Shown one piece after another: positions 1 to 10,330 of a stretch of DNA of 64,000 nucleotides. Position numbers and translations under genes: made by a program. The notes beneath the pieces were generated by a model. That model saw nothing but the letters and a program-made list of their open reading frames with translations, was not told the DNA's origin and did no database searches. The DNA is from Lunularia cruciata. Taxonomy: Eukaryota > Streptophyta > Marchantiopsida > Lunulariales > Lunulariaceae. Positions within the stretch are counted from its first letter, which is position 1. Each line of letters begins with the position of its first letter. The stretch covers positions 60,363,089 to 60,427,088 of the forward strand of contig OX419761.1 of NCBI GenBank assembly GCA_948567375.1, in the 5' to 3' direction.

Positions 1-1486
1 ACGAATCTTTGCCAGGGAGAGGAACGTAACTTCCCTGGACAAAGTACTCAAACATGTCGCTCGTTATGAAGCGGCCCACTCTCACTCTACTGGTAACCGG
101 AGAAATCGGGAGAAGAAGGGCAAGAAGCCCAAAAGGAGAGCTTCACACAGCACCTCCCCTTCTTCGGACAAATCCTCTACGTCTTCGAGCTCTTCTTTGG
201 AATCCGAAGAAGAATCAAAGCCAAGACGAGTCAGAAGACGTGGAGGCAAGAAACCAGTGACTCCTCCAGCCAAGAGTGTACATAAGGCGGATACGAAGCT
301 GGATGCCCTCATCAAGGAGTTTTTGGATTTCAAGATCCAGATGATTGGGGCTAAGGACCAAAGAAAGGCCCTAGCATTTGGATTATCCAATGTGTGGTGC
401 ACCGCATGTGGCAAATCCGGCCATGCCAACACAGAATGCAATACTCGTAATGCATTCCCGGTGTAGCAGATTGATTGGGTTCCGGGATGGAACCAAGATG
501 AGGATAAAGAGGCGGTGTACCAAACTCAGGAGGTACAGCCTCAACCGAGCACATTGTATCAAGGTCCGAGGTTTGGACCCAAGGAGTATAACCCCAATGC
601 TCCTTCACGAAGACCACCGATGAGCAACCAAAACTGCCCTCAGAATGTTGCACCCGGAGCTTGTTATAATTGTGGCTCGATGGGACATTGGTCTCCAAAT
701 TGTCCCGAGCCAAGAAGGCAAATTGGGTACGTTCCCCTGTGTGGAAATTGTAAAGGATCGGGGCATACGGGCAACCAATGCCCTCACCCTCCACTGAACC
801 TGAAGCCGCCTATAAAATATGTACAGACCCCCGCTGAGCATGCAGCACTCCAGCCAAAGGGGGATACAAATGTAAATTGTATTACGCTTGAGGAAGAAAG
901 ACCTCAAGAAGGGAGTCCGGCCTCAGAAGGAGAATGGCCAGAGCTTGAAGTTTTGAAAGTTGAGACACGCTCTAGCAAGAAGAAGCGTGATCCCAAAGAA
1001 CTGAGTACAACCTTGTCGTCTTCCCGAAAGGCAAAGAGATAGCGCCCAAAAGCCATTCTTTCGGCCAAGGAGGAAAAGATCCTCGCGAAAGCTAAAGCTA
1101 AAGCCTTGCAGAAAGAATTAACAAAGGCATTACTCAAGACTCGGGAACTGAGTTTGGAAGAAGAGACGAAGACGAAGTCTCCAATTTTTCCGGCGGACAT
1201 CCGATCCGAAGTAAAGGGTCTGATCCAAGCCGAGGTGGGCCAACCCGAGGAAGCTCGGGTTAAGGCCATCAGCAAGCCCGTCACCATTTTGAAGCGTCCC
1301 GAAGTCAAGAGGGAACATGGAGAGTCCTTGGACCCAAAGCCAAAGACAAAGACGGTCAAATTGGGAGGAGTTCCCCAATATGATATTGTAGCCGATTTGG
1401 CCACCACAAATGCCAATGTTACATTTAAGCAATTGTAGGAAGATAACAAGCTATACAAGAGACAACTAAATTCGGCCCTCAAGAAG
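1..1486 (+). pseudogene. gag: Element A gag (C-terminal half) with three CCHC zinc knuckles
   Basis: This is the structural nucleocapsid/capsid part of the polyprotein, which packages element RNA in the virus-like particle. It begins inside the capsid-like region (IFARERNVTSLDKVLKH in the related copy B) and runs through a basic, serine-rich stretch. Three CX2CX4HX4C knuckles follow: CTACGKSGHANTEC (398-439), CYNCGSMGHWSPNC (662-703) and CGNCKGSGHTGNQC (740-781). All knuckle cysteines and histidines are kept. A Lys/Glu-rich linker follows up to the protease. In-frame stops at 464 (CAG to TAG), 1040 (CAG to TAG) and 1436 (TGG to TAG), judged against copy B, make it a pseudogene. The gag/protease border is only approximate because they share one frame. 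Confidence 0.88.
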
Positions 1487-2155
1487 GTGAGGTCGATGTC
1501 AAAGAAGGACCTGCCTGCTATCGATTGTATTGAACAAGAAGATTTGGGATCTCCCGATGTAGACGCGGAGATTGCAGGGTGCATGATCACATCGATACCC
1601 ATTGACTCTGGGTCCGGTGTGAATGTCATGACCAAAGATATTGCGAATCGACTCGGGTATCATATGTTTGAACCAACACCTCGAGTTTTGAAGTTTGCAG
1701 ACCAAACCAGGAGACGGCCCTTGGGCATGCTGTCGAACATTACCACGATCATTGGAGGGGTACCCTTCAAGTTGAATTACATCGTGTTGCGGCCAGTGAC
1801 AAAAACTGGTTACCCTCTGTTGATTGGCAGACCCTGGTTGTATAGTGCCCAAGTTGTAGTGGATTGGCATCAACAGAAGTTAAGATTCAAGGACATTTTG
1901 TCCGAAGATCAGAAGCTGGTGATTGTGAGTTGGACAAAGGTTCCCCATCTTGGGGAAACAAGTTTGTCAGAAGAGGAGGACAAATCCAAAGATTCATCGT
2001 CTTCGTCTTCAGACGAATCCGCAGAAGAAGTCCAAGTTAATTACTTGGAATGCTACAAGGTAGAGGTTGACGATGAAGATCCATATGACCTCGCCTTGGG
2101 TGAACCTGACTTGGAGGAAGGGGGTTTGATGGCCGCTTGCCTCGGGTTAAGCTGA
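1487..2155 (+). pseudogene. pro: Element A aspartic protease
   Basis: Retropepsin-like protease that would cut the Gag-Pol polyprotein. The catalytic triad is DSG in the context PIDSGSGVNVM, with the Asp codon at 1604-1606. A hydrophobic flap-like segment and the conserved LLIGRPWLYSAQ near 1819-1854 follow, as in plant gypsy proteases. After the protease comes an acidic Ser/Glu/Asp-rich linker. The frame is the same as gag and RT, so a single Gag-Pol is implied. It ends at a TGA (2153-2155) where copy B has CGA. Confidence 0.88.
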
Positions 2156-3880
2156 GTAAGCCACGTTGAAGGAGTCATCAACCCCGATGATTGTCAAGAG
2201 GTGTTACTAACTAAAGGAAAAATTTTAAAAATCTCAAAGACAGTTACTTTGGAGGAGTTGGCAAGATACACTGCCCTGTTTATAGAGTTCCAGGATGTAT
2301 TTGCCTGGTCGATTGATCAAATGCCAGGTATTCCACAAGAATTTGGAGAACACCGGATTGATTTGGTTGAAGGTGCAGTTCCGGTTTGGCAGCGACAATA
2401 CCACCTGAACCCAAAGTACTCGCTTTTGGTGAAAGATGAAATCAACAAGTACTTAGGGGCCGGAATCATCTTCCCTGTCTTAAGCAGTGAATGGGTCTCC
2501 CCCATTGTCATTGTCCCGAAGAAGAAAACAGGGAAGATCCGAGTGTGCCAAGACTTCCAAAAATTGAACACAATTACAAGGAAAGATCATCATCCCTTGT
2601 CTTTTACCGATACAATTTTAGATCAGGTAGCTAGGCATCCTTGTTATAGTTTTCTCGATGGATTTTCAGGGTACAATCAAGTATCCATTCGAGAAGAAGA
2701 CAAGGATAAAACTATATTCACGACTGACTGGGGCACTTTCGCTTACAATAAAATGCCCCTTGGGTTGTGTAATGCTCCCGCTACTTTCCAGCGGATGATG
2801 AATTCGATCTTCAAGGATTTCCTGCGCAAATTTGTGGAAGTTTTTATTGATGACTTTTGTGTGTTTGGGCAAAGAGATGTACATTTAGATTACCTTCACC
2901 AAACATTTGAAAGGTGTCGTTTTGCCGGCTTGTCATTACACCCAGAGAAATGCTTCTTCGCCATGAAGGAGGGAATTCTTCTGGGGCATCAGGTGTCAAG
3001 CCGAGGTATTGAAGTCGATGTTGAGAAGGTTAAGATAATCGTAGCTTTGGAATCCCCAAAGAACATCTGGGAGCTGAGAGCCTTCTTGGGACATGTCGGA
3101 TATTACAGACGCTTCGTGTCAAACTATGCAGTGCTTGCTGCACCACTTACAAAGCTTCTGAAGAAATTCGAAGACTATTTGTGGGAAGCACATCAAGAAG
3201 AAGCTTTCCAGGTGTTGAAGAAGAAATTGGTTGAAGCACCAGTCATGAGGGCCCCGAATTGGGACGTCCCTTTTCATGTGTATTTGGACACTTCGTCCAT
3301 GGCCATCGGGGTTGTCTTAAGTTAGAAGGACAAGAAGAAGAAGGACTACCCGATGTATTATGCCAGCCGACAACTTTCAGTTTCTGAAAAGAACTATTCG
3401 ACGACTGAAAGAGAAGCACTCGGAATGGTGTATGCCTGCAAGAAATTTCGGCATTATTTGTTGGGGTATGAGTTTGTCTTCTATGTTGACCATTATGCAT
3501 TGCAACATCTGGTCAAGAAGGCAGATTTATCGAGACAAATTGCAAGATGGATCTTGTTATTACAAGAGTTCACGTATACTGTACAAGTGAGGAAGGGAGC
3601 TTTGCATTCAAATGCGGACTTCCTGTCCATGTTAGAAACTCAACACCAAGAGTGGGAAATTGACGATTGGTTCCCTAACGAAGAGTTGTATCACTTATCA
3701 GCAATGAGAAGTACGAGGTATGCAGATGAATATAATTATCTGAATACTCTCCATTGTCCTGAGGGGATGGATCCAGAACAGCGGGTAGTCTTTCTCAAGA
3801 AAATGGGGCGTACCAGCTTAAACACAACATTTTATTTAAGATGGGCGAAGACGAAGTACTTCGGTGATGCTTGGAGTCAT
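2156..3880 (+). pseudogene. pol: Element A reverse transcriptase and RNase H
   Basis: Copies element RNA into DNA and degrades the RNA strand. RT fingers/palm signatures in order: WVSPIVIVPKKKTGKIRVCQDF, DGFSGYNQVSIREED, MPLGLCNAPATFQRMMN, and the catalytic FIDDF with the two Asp codons at 2849-2854 (Phe replaces the Tyr of YxDD, as in Athila/Tat-like elements). Then come the thumb and LGHVGYYRRF. RNase H follows: first Asp in VYLDTSS (3287), Glu in TEREALGM, Asp in FYVDHYAL, and Asp in the NADFLS motif. Defects are TAG at 3323 in place of the CAG of copy B, and loss of one C near 3808 (GGGGCG against GGGGCCG in B), which shifts the frame before integrase. Confidence 0.92.
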
Positions 3881-4995
3881 ACAAAGTAGGAGGAGTAATT
3901 GAATCTTTACACTCCGAGGCATCGGGAGGACACTATGCTCTGAAGAATATGGTAAAGAAAATTCTTTTGGCAGGGTATTGGTGGCCTACAATGTACAAAG
4001 ATGTACATGCTCATATCCGAAGCTGTGATGTGTGTCAGAGAACGGGGAAGCCAACGGCTACTTCTCAATGGCCTTTGAGACCAATTTTACCTTTGGCCCC
4101 ATTTGAGAAATGGGGGATTGATTTTGTGGGTCCCATTCAACCAGTGACCCAAGTCACAAGAAAGCGCTACATTTTGGTTTGCACTGACTATGCTACCAAG
4201 ATGGTGGAAGCGGAAGCAACTCGCAAAGATGATGCTGAAACTGTGGCGGAATTTTTCTTTCGAAACATCATCTCCCGATATGGGTGTCCTCTGGAATTGG
4301 TCAGTGACCGAGGAACACATTTTTTGAACTCGGTAATGGAGGCGTTAACCAAGTATTTTCAGATTAAACATTGGAAGATGACTCCTTATAACCCAAAAGC
4401 AAATGGCTTAACGGAAAAAGCGAATGGGTTACTTTGTAAAATTTTGAATAAGGTGATTGTCAATTATGCCTATGACTGGGATACAAAATTACCAGCCGCA
4501 TTGTGGGCATATCAAACAATAGAGAAGATTACAACCAAACAAACCCCATACTTCTTGACATATGGCTTGCATCCCATACTGCCAGTTGAATTTGAAGTTC
4601 CGACATATCAGGTTCTGTGCGAAGAACGAATGTCGGAAAAGGAAAGTCAAGATCTTCGGATTCATCAACTGATGTGGTTAGAAGAGAAAAGAGACAATGC
4701 AATGCAGACCACGAAAGACGTACAAGCACAGAGGAAAGTCAAGCACGATCAGAGAATCAAGCCTGTGACTGTACGAGAAGGGGATTTGGTTTTGTTATAT
4801 GACAATCGCCGAATATCTTTTCCAGGCAAGTTGTATTTGAGATGGATGGGTCCCTATCGAGTTCTTCATCTTTACAAAAATGGATCCATGCAACTCGTCA
4901 ATTTGGAAGGTAATCCTTTTGCCACTCGAGTAAACGGGTGGAGAGTTCGGAGATATTGGACCATAGACTCGGAAGTTTCTAAGCCACCCGAGGTC
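3871..4995 (+). pseudogene. int: Element A integrase, 3' end fused to LTR sequence by a deletion
   Basis: Inserts the DNA copy into the genome. The HHCC zinc-binding region is present (LHSEASGGHYAL, then CDVCQRTGKPT). The catalytic core has Asp in WGIDFVGPIQP, Asp in VSDRGTHFLN and Glu in NGLTEKANGLL. The C-terminal segment GDLVLLYDNRRISFPGKL through WRVRRYW resembles Athila/Tat integrase tails; no chromodomain follows. In copy B the protein ends GDAHI-stop just before the polypurine tract. Here that end, the tract and the first ~57 bases of the LTR are missing, so the open frame runs on to 5064 through LTR sequence. The frame is offset from RT by the frameshift near 3808. Confidence 0.9.
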
Positions 4996-5051
4996 GGATT
5001 GTGCCTGTATTTGCCAAAGAAGGCAAAGAAAATTGTCTTCCGGATGAAACC

Positions 5052-5121
5052 CAAAGTAAAGTGACTTCAGGTCATAAGGCAAAGTACTCGGAAATGCCGT
5101 GTCAGCATACAATACAAAGTA
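5052..5121 (+). promoter_or_regulatory. Three CAAAGTA motifs in U3 of the A LTR
   Basis: CAAAGTA occurs at 5052-5058, 5080-5086 and 5115-5121, upstream of the TATA box. The same words recur in the U3 of the other long LTRs, usually as CAAAGTAAAGTGACTT then CAAAGTACT then CAAAGTAAA. The AAAG core is what plant Dof factors bind, so these are candidate promoter elements. That role is inference from position and repetition only. Confidence 0.4.
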
Positions 5122-5322
5122 AATTGTCTTTGGATTGGGGGGAGCTCAACGTGAGGCGAAGACAGTCTAACAACCTTTCGTCGGGGCAAGAAATTCAAGA
5201 AGGGGCCGTTTCAAAACTGGCGGCTCATACGCGCGAAGGTTGATTGACAGTGACAAGTGCATGCACGAGGTGTGATTTCTTGGTAGAAACTCAAAGCGAC
5301 GGAAGATGAAGAAGTGCAACTC

Positions 5323-5329
5323 TATAAAA
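5323..5329 (+). promoter_or_regulatory. TATA box of the A LTR
   Basis: TATAAAA in CTCTATAAAACTC. A TATAAAA-type box sits at the same LTR position in B (both LTRs), C (left), F, G and J, with CATAAAA in C right. Transcription would start near 5350-5360, so bases before this are U3. Confidence 0.6.
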
Positions 5330-5349
5330 CTCAAAACTACAATGACAAA

Positions 5350-7923
5350 ATGTCAAGCAATTTTCCTTCGCCGTTGAGAAGTCATCTTGCAGGTGATCGG
5401 GGAAAGGGAAATAGAGTTGTACTCGGGTTAGTGCGCAAGGGAGAAGTCGCGAGAGAGAAATCAAGAGACAATAAGAAAGCAGAAGAGATGGGAAGAGGGA
5501 CGAAAAACTTTGAATTTGCAGTGAGAAATCATGCGATTTGGAGAATAGATGTAGTAGCAAGGATCGAAGTCTTGAGCCAACTTTGGATCACTTTTTTGGC
5601 ATGGAACTGGAACGTAAGTTTTCCAGGATTCATGACAGAAATCATCGAGAGTAAATGTCTCAATGGTCCCGAGGAAGAAGGGAAGAGAGGAAATCCGGCT
5701 CGCTGGACAGAGTCGGATTGGAGACTTGTACTCGGGAAGGAGGCGGGTTCGGAGCAGGGAGCCACATTCTTGGGGAAAGGAGAGATAGCCTAAGAAACAC
5801 AAGAGGTGAGAGATGCCTTCTCGTCAAAGAGGACAAAGAATGGGTACAAAGTTGAGAGCTACAAAGACCCTGTGAGGAGAGGAATTGTGAGTGCACTAAT
5901 GGCCATCCTGAAGCCGGAGAGAACCACTTATGTGATGAAGCACCAAGCGGTGTTCTTTCACAAGTTATTTGCAGGAGAACCGATCAATTGGGCAAGGTGT
6001 TTTCACGGGAGAACGAGGCAGATGGTGTGGAATCTGCGGGATAAGTCACCTCCACACTACATTGTACCATTTGCAACACATTTCTACCTTGGGTTGAATT
6101 TGATCAATTTGGCGGAGCGCAATAGAATGGTGTCTCATTTCCATCCTGACTTGAGAAGAGAAGTTGACGCAAAGGAGCAGCAATACATTCTCCAAATCCA
6201 GAGCACGGACGACTACTATACGAAGACAGGGAAAAACGTGGAGGTCGTGGTAAGTACCCCGACGAAGAAGAGAACTCGGCAAGCAAAAGCCAAAGAAAAC
6301 AAGAAACCTTGGAAGATGCAGAAAAATAACCCGAGGCGAGGGGTGGTGGTGATTGAGTCAGAAGATGAAGACTCAGAAGGAGAAGCCGAGCTCAAAACGG
6401 AGGACTCGGAACGTGAGGAGGAACCTGAGCTGACACTGCAGAGTGGAGATACTAGCAGTGACAATGAAGACGGTGGAGAAATGACCTCGGCACCAGCGGC
6501 TGAAGAATATAAAGAAGAAGTGCAAGCCGAAGTAGAAGCCAAAGACAATGCGGCGCTGGAAGACAAAGTACCGGTGCTAGAGGAGAAGAAGATTGCAGTA
6601 CAGCGAGGAGTTTGCTCAAGATGTAAGGCAAAGTGTGAAGCGGGGCCGAGTAGAGCGAAGGAAGAGGTAGAAGAAAGCTCGGGTAGTGAGGCGTCGATTC
6701 CGATATGAAGACTCCCGAGAAGAAGGCGAGTATCGGGAGAACACAAAGAGAGAAGAGAGACTACTCCGTGGGTGGAAGAAGTTGCCAGTAATGGAGTAGA
6801 TTACCTGCAAGAAGTAGTGTGCCTGCTGTTGTTGGAGTTGGAACAAAAGAAGAATGAGATGCAGTCTACTTGTCTAGAGGTAAAGACTGTTTTGTAGGTC
6901 TTATCAAGATTAGAAGAAGAGAACTCGGAGTTGAAGAAGAGTGTAACCCGAGGTGAGGAAGAGAGAGAAGTACTACAAGCAGAAGCAGTAGAGCGAAGTC
7001 AGGTAATCAAAGACCTGAAGAGAGAAGTGAGTTATCGAGAGGATCTTGCAAGGAAGAGTGACATCGCAAGGGAGAGACAGGTAGCGGAGCACAAAATCTT
7101 GAAGCAGCAGTTTGCTGATTCAAGAGTAGAGCTTATCCATGCTATGGCAAGGGTAGCATCAAAGGACCAAGAGCTCGATCGAGTGATGGAGAGTATGGAG
7201 GAGAAGAAGCAGCTCTGGCAAAGAGAGTTGTCTGTGCGGTATAGAGAAGAAGAGAGATTACGAGAATTGCTTCGTAATCAGGAAGAGAAAGTTGTACAGA
7301 AGGAGAAAGAGAAGGAGGCGGTGAAGGCCGAGTTCAAAGAAGAGTTGGCGATGTACAGAGAGGAATGGCTTGCAGATCGGGAACAAGAACAAAAGACAAG
7401 ATTGGAGCCATTAAAGGAGATAGTCCTCAGAGTGAACGCAATGTTAAGTACAGAAGCCTGCGTTCGAATTGAAGAAGCACAATTGCACGAGTTGAAGTTG
7501 TTGGTGCAGGAGACGAGGCAAAGACAAGCGAAGGACACTGATTTGAATGCCTTGTTAATTGGTCTCAGAACTCGCGTAGACAGAAAGATTTTAGAGATAG
7601 AGGATAACATTTCAATTAGATTAGACTTAGTGAAAATAGAGTTAGAAAAACTTTGGCAGGATGTTAAGGCAAAACCTGAAGTAGATAACATAGGAATCTA
7701 AATGTCTTTGGAGTTGCCCTCAAAGACATTAGAGAAGAGTGGGTCAAAGGATGAAGAGTTAGATAGATTACCCACTAGTGCAATTTCAGATCAGGAAAGA
7801 GAATTGCTGGATCTGGTAGAAGAAGTAGGAGATGTGAAACCCGAGGAAAATGTAGTAGGAAGTAAGATTACTTCGGGGTCGGGTTTGAAAGCTGAAGAAG
7901 AAGTAGACATTGGATCGGAGTAG
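5350..7923 (+). pseudogene. LTR-embedded ORF of element A (conserved domain plus coiled coil)
   Basis: One frame runs from 5350 to the stop at 7921-7923, broken by four nonsense codons (5791 TAA, 6706 TGA, 6895 TAG, 7699 TAA). Each is sense in a sister copy. The candidate starts are the ATG of MSSNF at 5350, 27 bases after the TATA start, and the better placed conserved ATG at 5488. Layout: a conserved globular region (FLAWNWNVSFPGF; ARWTESDWRLVLG; YVMKHQAVFFHKLFAGEPIN; QMVWNLRDKSPPHY), a Lys/Arg-rich stretch near 6260-6330, an acidic Glu/Asp/Ser region to about 6700, then a long coiled coil (about 6900-7500) rich in Glu, Lys and Leu, and a short acidic tail. Function unknown. It has no zinc knuckle, membrane segment or signal peptide, so it is not a classic env. 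A distant relation to plant transposon ORFs should be tested. Confidence 0.8.
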
Positions 7924-8092
7924 AAACCGATTTGAGATTTGAAGGGGCAGATATGAAGAGGTGCATTGTCATTTTGGATATGCAGGTTAGAACAGTTGTT
8001 GTAGAACGGTATAGTTGTTAGAACTGTCAATTGTTCACTACTTAAGAGTGGCATTCGCAGGAAAATGTTGTTCAGTGCTCATTATTTCTAAG

Positions 8093-8102
8093 AATAGATA
8101 AA
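8093..8102 (+). terminator. Poly(A)-type signal of the A LTR
   Basis: AATAGATAAA lies 170 bases after the LTR ORF stop. At the same place copy G has AATAAA and copy C right has AATAAATAAA, so this is probably a decayed poly(A) signal. A T/G-rich stretch (TTGTGTTTGTGAGTGTTTGG) lies about 60 bases further on, as expected downstream of a cleavage site. Confidence 0.45.
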
Positions 8103-8714
8103 GCAAAGTGCTGTGAAGTAGTGCTCATCGCTTGAGCTTGATTCCGAGTATCAACTTTGCAATTGTGTTTGTGAGTGTTTGGAGAAATTCAAAGTGCAAG
8201 TCAGTGTGCTTGTTGGATGTTGGATTCCACAGCCTTGATCTTCATTCTGTGTGTTTGATCCTGAGTGAAGTGCAATCAAAGCAATGCCTTGACAGATCTG
8301 AGAGGAATTGTAGTGTTGGTAGTATTCTGCTTTTGTGAGTGCAATGCAAAGTTGATGTGAAGCGATTTCAATTGAGGAAGTTGTGCCTTCAGTGGAGGGA
8401 TGGAACACAATTCTGAGGTGAAGTTGTTTTGCAGTGAAGTGCCATTTTCGAGAGAGCCTGAATCATCACAATCAAGATTGTTTGGAAAGAATTGAAGGAT
8501 TTATGATTATGGAGTGTTAATTTGTGAGAAGACTGCGAGTCAGTGTTTGTTACTCTCTTTTGGGTGTGGTTTCTACCTGAGAGATTAAAGACACAACCAA
8601 GAAGAACTACATTGTTACTTTGCTTCGTATTTGACCAATTCTGACTCGTATCTCTGCGGGAACAAACTTTACTTACCCGATTACCGCAAAAGTGATATTT
8701 GCCGGGTTGTCACA

Positions 8715-8985
8715 TCTGTCTTCCTCCCTTGAACAATATTGTGCTTCTTTCTTCACTCAAGTTCACACAAAAAATCTGTGACTTGGCTTGTGGTTCTAAC
8801 ACAATCAGGACAACTACTCAAAGGCATAGGATAGTCTTTTAACATTGCAGACTCTCCTTGACAAAGTCTTGATTTTATACTCTTCTATTTCACAATCATT
8901 CTTCAATTGAACCTAATTAAAGAATCATATCTTATGAATACATTACTCTTGTCACTTTCAAGTTTATCCTCACACAAAGTAACTG
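8715..8985. other. Unassigned A/T-rich spacer after element A
   Basis: No open frame of note, no repeat of the surrounding elements and no RNA gene recognised. It separates the terminal TTGTCACA of element A from the LTR-like remnant of H. Confidence 0.4.
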
Positions 8986-9271
8986 TTCATGTCAAGTGTA
9001 TCTTCTTGGCTGGTAAGGCCTGAGTCAAGGTTCTTAAGGATCCTCGGATTGGGTTCTTCATTCCAATGCAAAGTGTCCTCACTTTGGGTCGTCCATCCTT
9101 CCAAGTCTGGTCCGAGTCTTCATCTCCTTTGATACAAAGTGGACTTCTTTGGATCAGATTGGATCTCATACTTCAGATATAAACACACCAAATCTCTTCA
9201 TCTAACCTCCTTTCCTACCTAAAAATACACTTTTTATCCCTAAAAATTGTCAAAAAAAAGTGGGTACTACA
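8986..9271 (-). repeat. 3' LTR fragment of element H
   Basis: The complement begins TGTAGTACCCAC, directly after a purine tract, and holds short blocks like the U3 of copy F (for example a GGACCAGACTTGGA block against GGATCAGACTTGGC in F). The far end (the TTGTCACA-type terminus) is not present, so the fragment is truncated. The left boundary is approximate. Confidence 0.5.
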
Positions 9272-9284
9272 TACCCCCTCCCTC

Positions 9285-10330
9285 AAGTGTGAGCATCCTG
9301 ATAAATATCAGTTTAGTTTCTTCCTTTGGAGTCCACTATCCAATAATGATATACCCTCCAACCATTTTTCTCTAGTGGCAAATGGGTTTCCTTCCAAGTT
9401 AGTTGAATAGAACCACTCTCAAAAATGTGCATCACTTGGTATGGCCCCATCCACCTTAAGTGCAACTTTCCTAAAAAGAATGTTCTACAATTGTCATATA
9501 ATAGCACTAAGTCACCCATATAAATAGTAGTAGACCGTAACCTCTTATCATGCTTGTCTTTCCTTTGAGCTTGTTTTTCTCTTGTAGTTTGCAATGCATT
9601 GGATCACTTTTCTTCCAGCCACACTAGTTGTTGAATCCAAAGATCATGACTTTCTTCCTCCAACAACCGTTTCTTAGATAAGATATAGTATGACTACACT
9701 GCAAACTCAATTGGTAATATTGGATGCAATCCATATGTTAAGAAATATAGAGTTTGCTTAGCGGTAACCTTTTAAGTCATCTTATATGCCCATAAAGCAT
9801 GCAACCTTGTGTCCCAATCGTAGGTATAATTGACAATTCAAAATTTTACAAAGAAACCAATCAGCGTTCTTTCTCAAACCCGATTTGCTTACAAGTATCA
9901 CAACTTTTGATATGGCTTGCATATCTTTATATATTATAGGCCACCAATATCCTACCATAAGGATTTTCTTAACAATGTTCTTCAATGCATAATGACTTCT
10001 TGTTGCTTCTGAGTGTAGGGATTCTATTACTCCTTCTACCTTATAGGCTTCCAAGCATCTATGAAGCATCTAGTCTTTCCCCATCTTAAACAAAATATTG
10101 TGCTGAAGCTAATACAATTCCATTTTCTTGAGGAAGACTGCTCTTTGTTCCAGATCCAATCCTTCAAGACATTGACATGGGTGTAAATAATAATATTCTG
10201 CTACATATCTTGTACTTTGTACTGCCATCAAATGGTATAGTTCTTCATAATGGAAATGATCATCTATCTCTAGTTCCTGCTCCTGAGTTTCTAACCTGGA
10301 TAGGAAAATTGCATCTACATGCAAAGCTCT
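9285..10330 (-). pseudogene. int: Element H integrase relic
   Basis: Pieces recognisable against copy B: the C-terminal tail (GDLVLLYDNCRTFFLGKLHLRW, 9313-9594), the zinc-finger part (LHSEATRSHYALKNIVKKIL, 9782-10069) and the RNase H-integrase linker (10109-10324). The catalytic core between them is largely lost. The end is DAHT-stop just before the purine tract, matching DAHI-stop in B. Multiple frameshifts make it non-functional. Confidence 0.8.

Larger units (their letters stand above)
1..8714 (+). mobile_element. Element A: long-LTR Ty3/gypsy retrotransposon, 5' end outside window
   Basis: Order along the plus strand is gag C-terminal half, zinc knuckles, aspartic protease, reverse transcriptase, RNase H, integrase, then a 3.7-kb 3' LTR ending in TTGTCACA at 8714. 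The 5' LTR and gag start lie outside the window. The order pro-RT-RNaseH-int identifies Ty3/gypsy (Metaviridae), and there is no chromodomain after integrase, so it is non-chromoviral. It matches elements B and C throughout. The single gag-pol frame is broken by five nonsense codons (464, 1040, 1436, 2153, 3323) and one frameshift near 3808, so the copy is dead. Target-site duplication cannot be checked. Confidence 0.95.
4996..8714 (+). repeat. 3' LTR of element A (5' terminus deleted)
   Basis: Colinear with the complement of the 3780-bp LTRs of element B from about base 58 to the end, and terminating ATATTTGCCGGGTTGTCACA at 8714. Restoring the missing ~57 bases gives the family's usual ~3.78 kb. 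It holds a U3-like region with a repeated CAAAGTA motif, a TATA box at 5323, the LTR ORF, an AATAGATAAA signal at 8093, and about 600 bases of terminal U5-like sequence. Confidence 0.93.

Noticed and set aside
5314..5793. LTR ORF as a retroviral envelope gene
   Set aside because: No signal peptide, membrane segment or cysteine pattern; composition is acidic with a long coiled coil, and it lies within the LTR.
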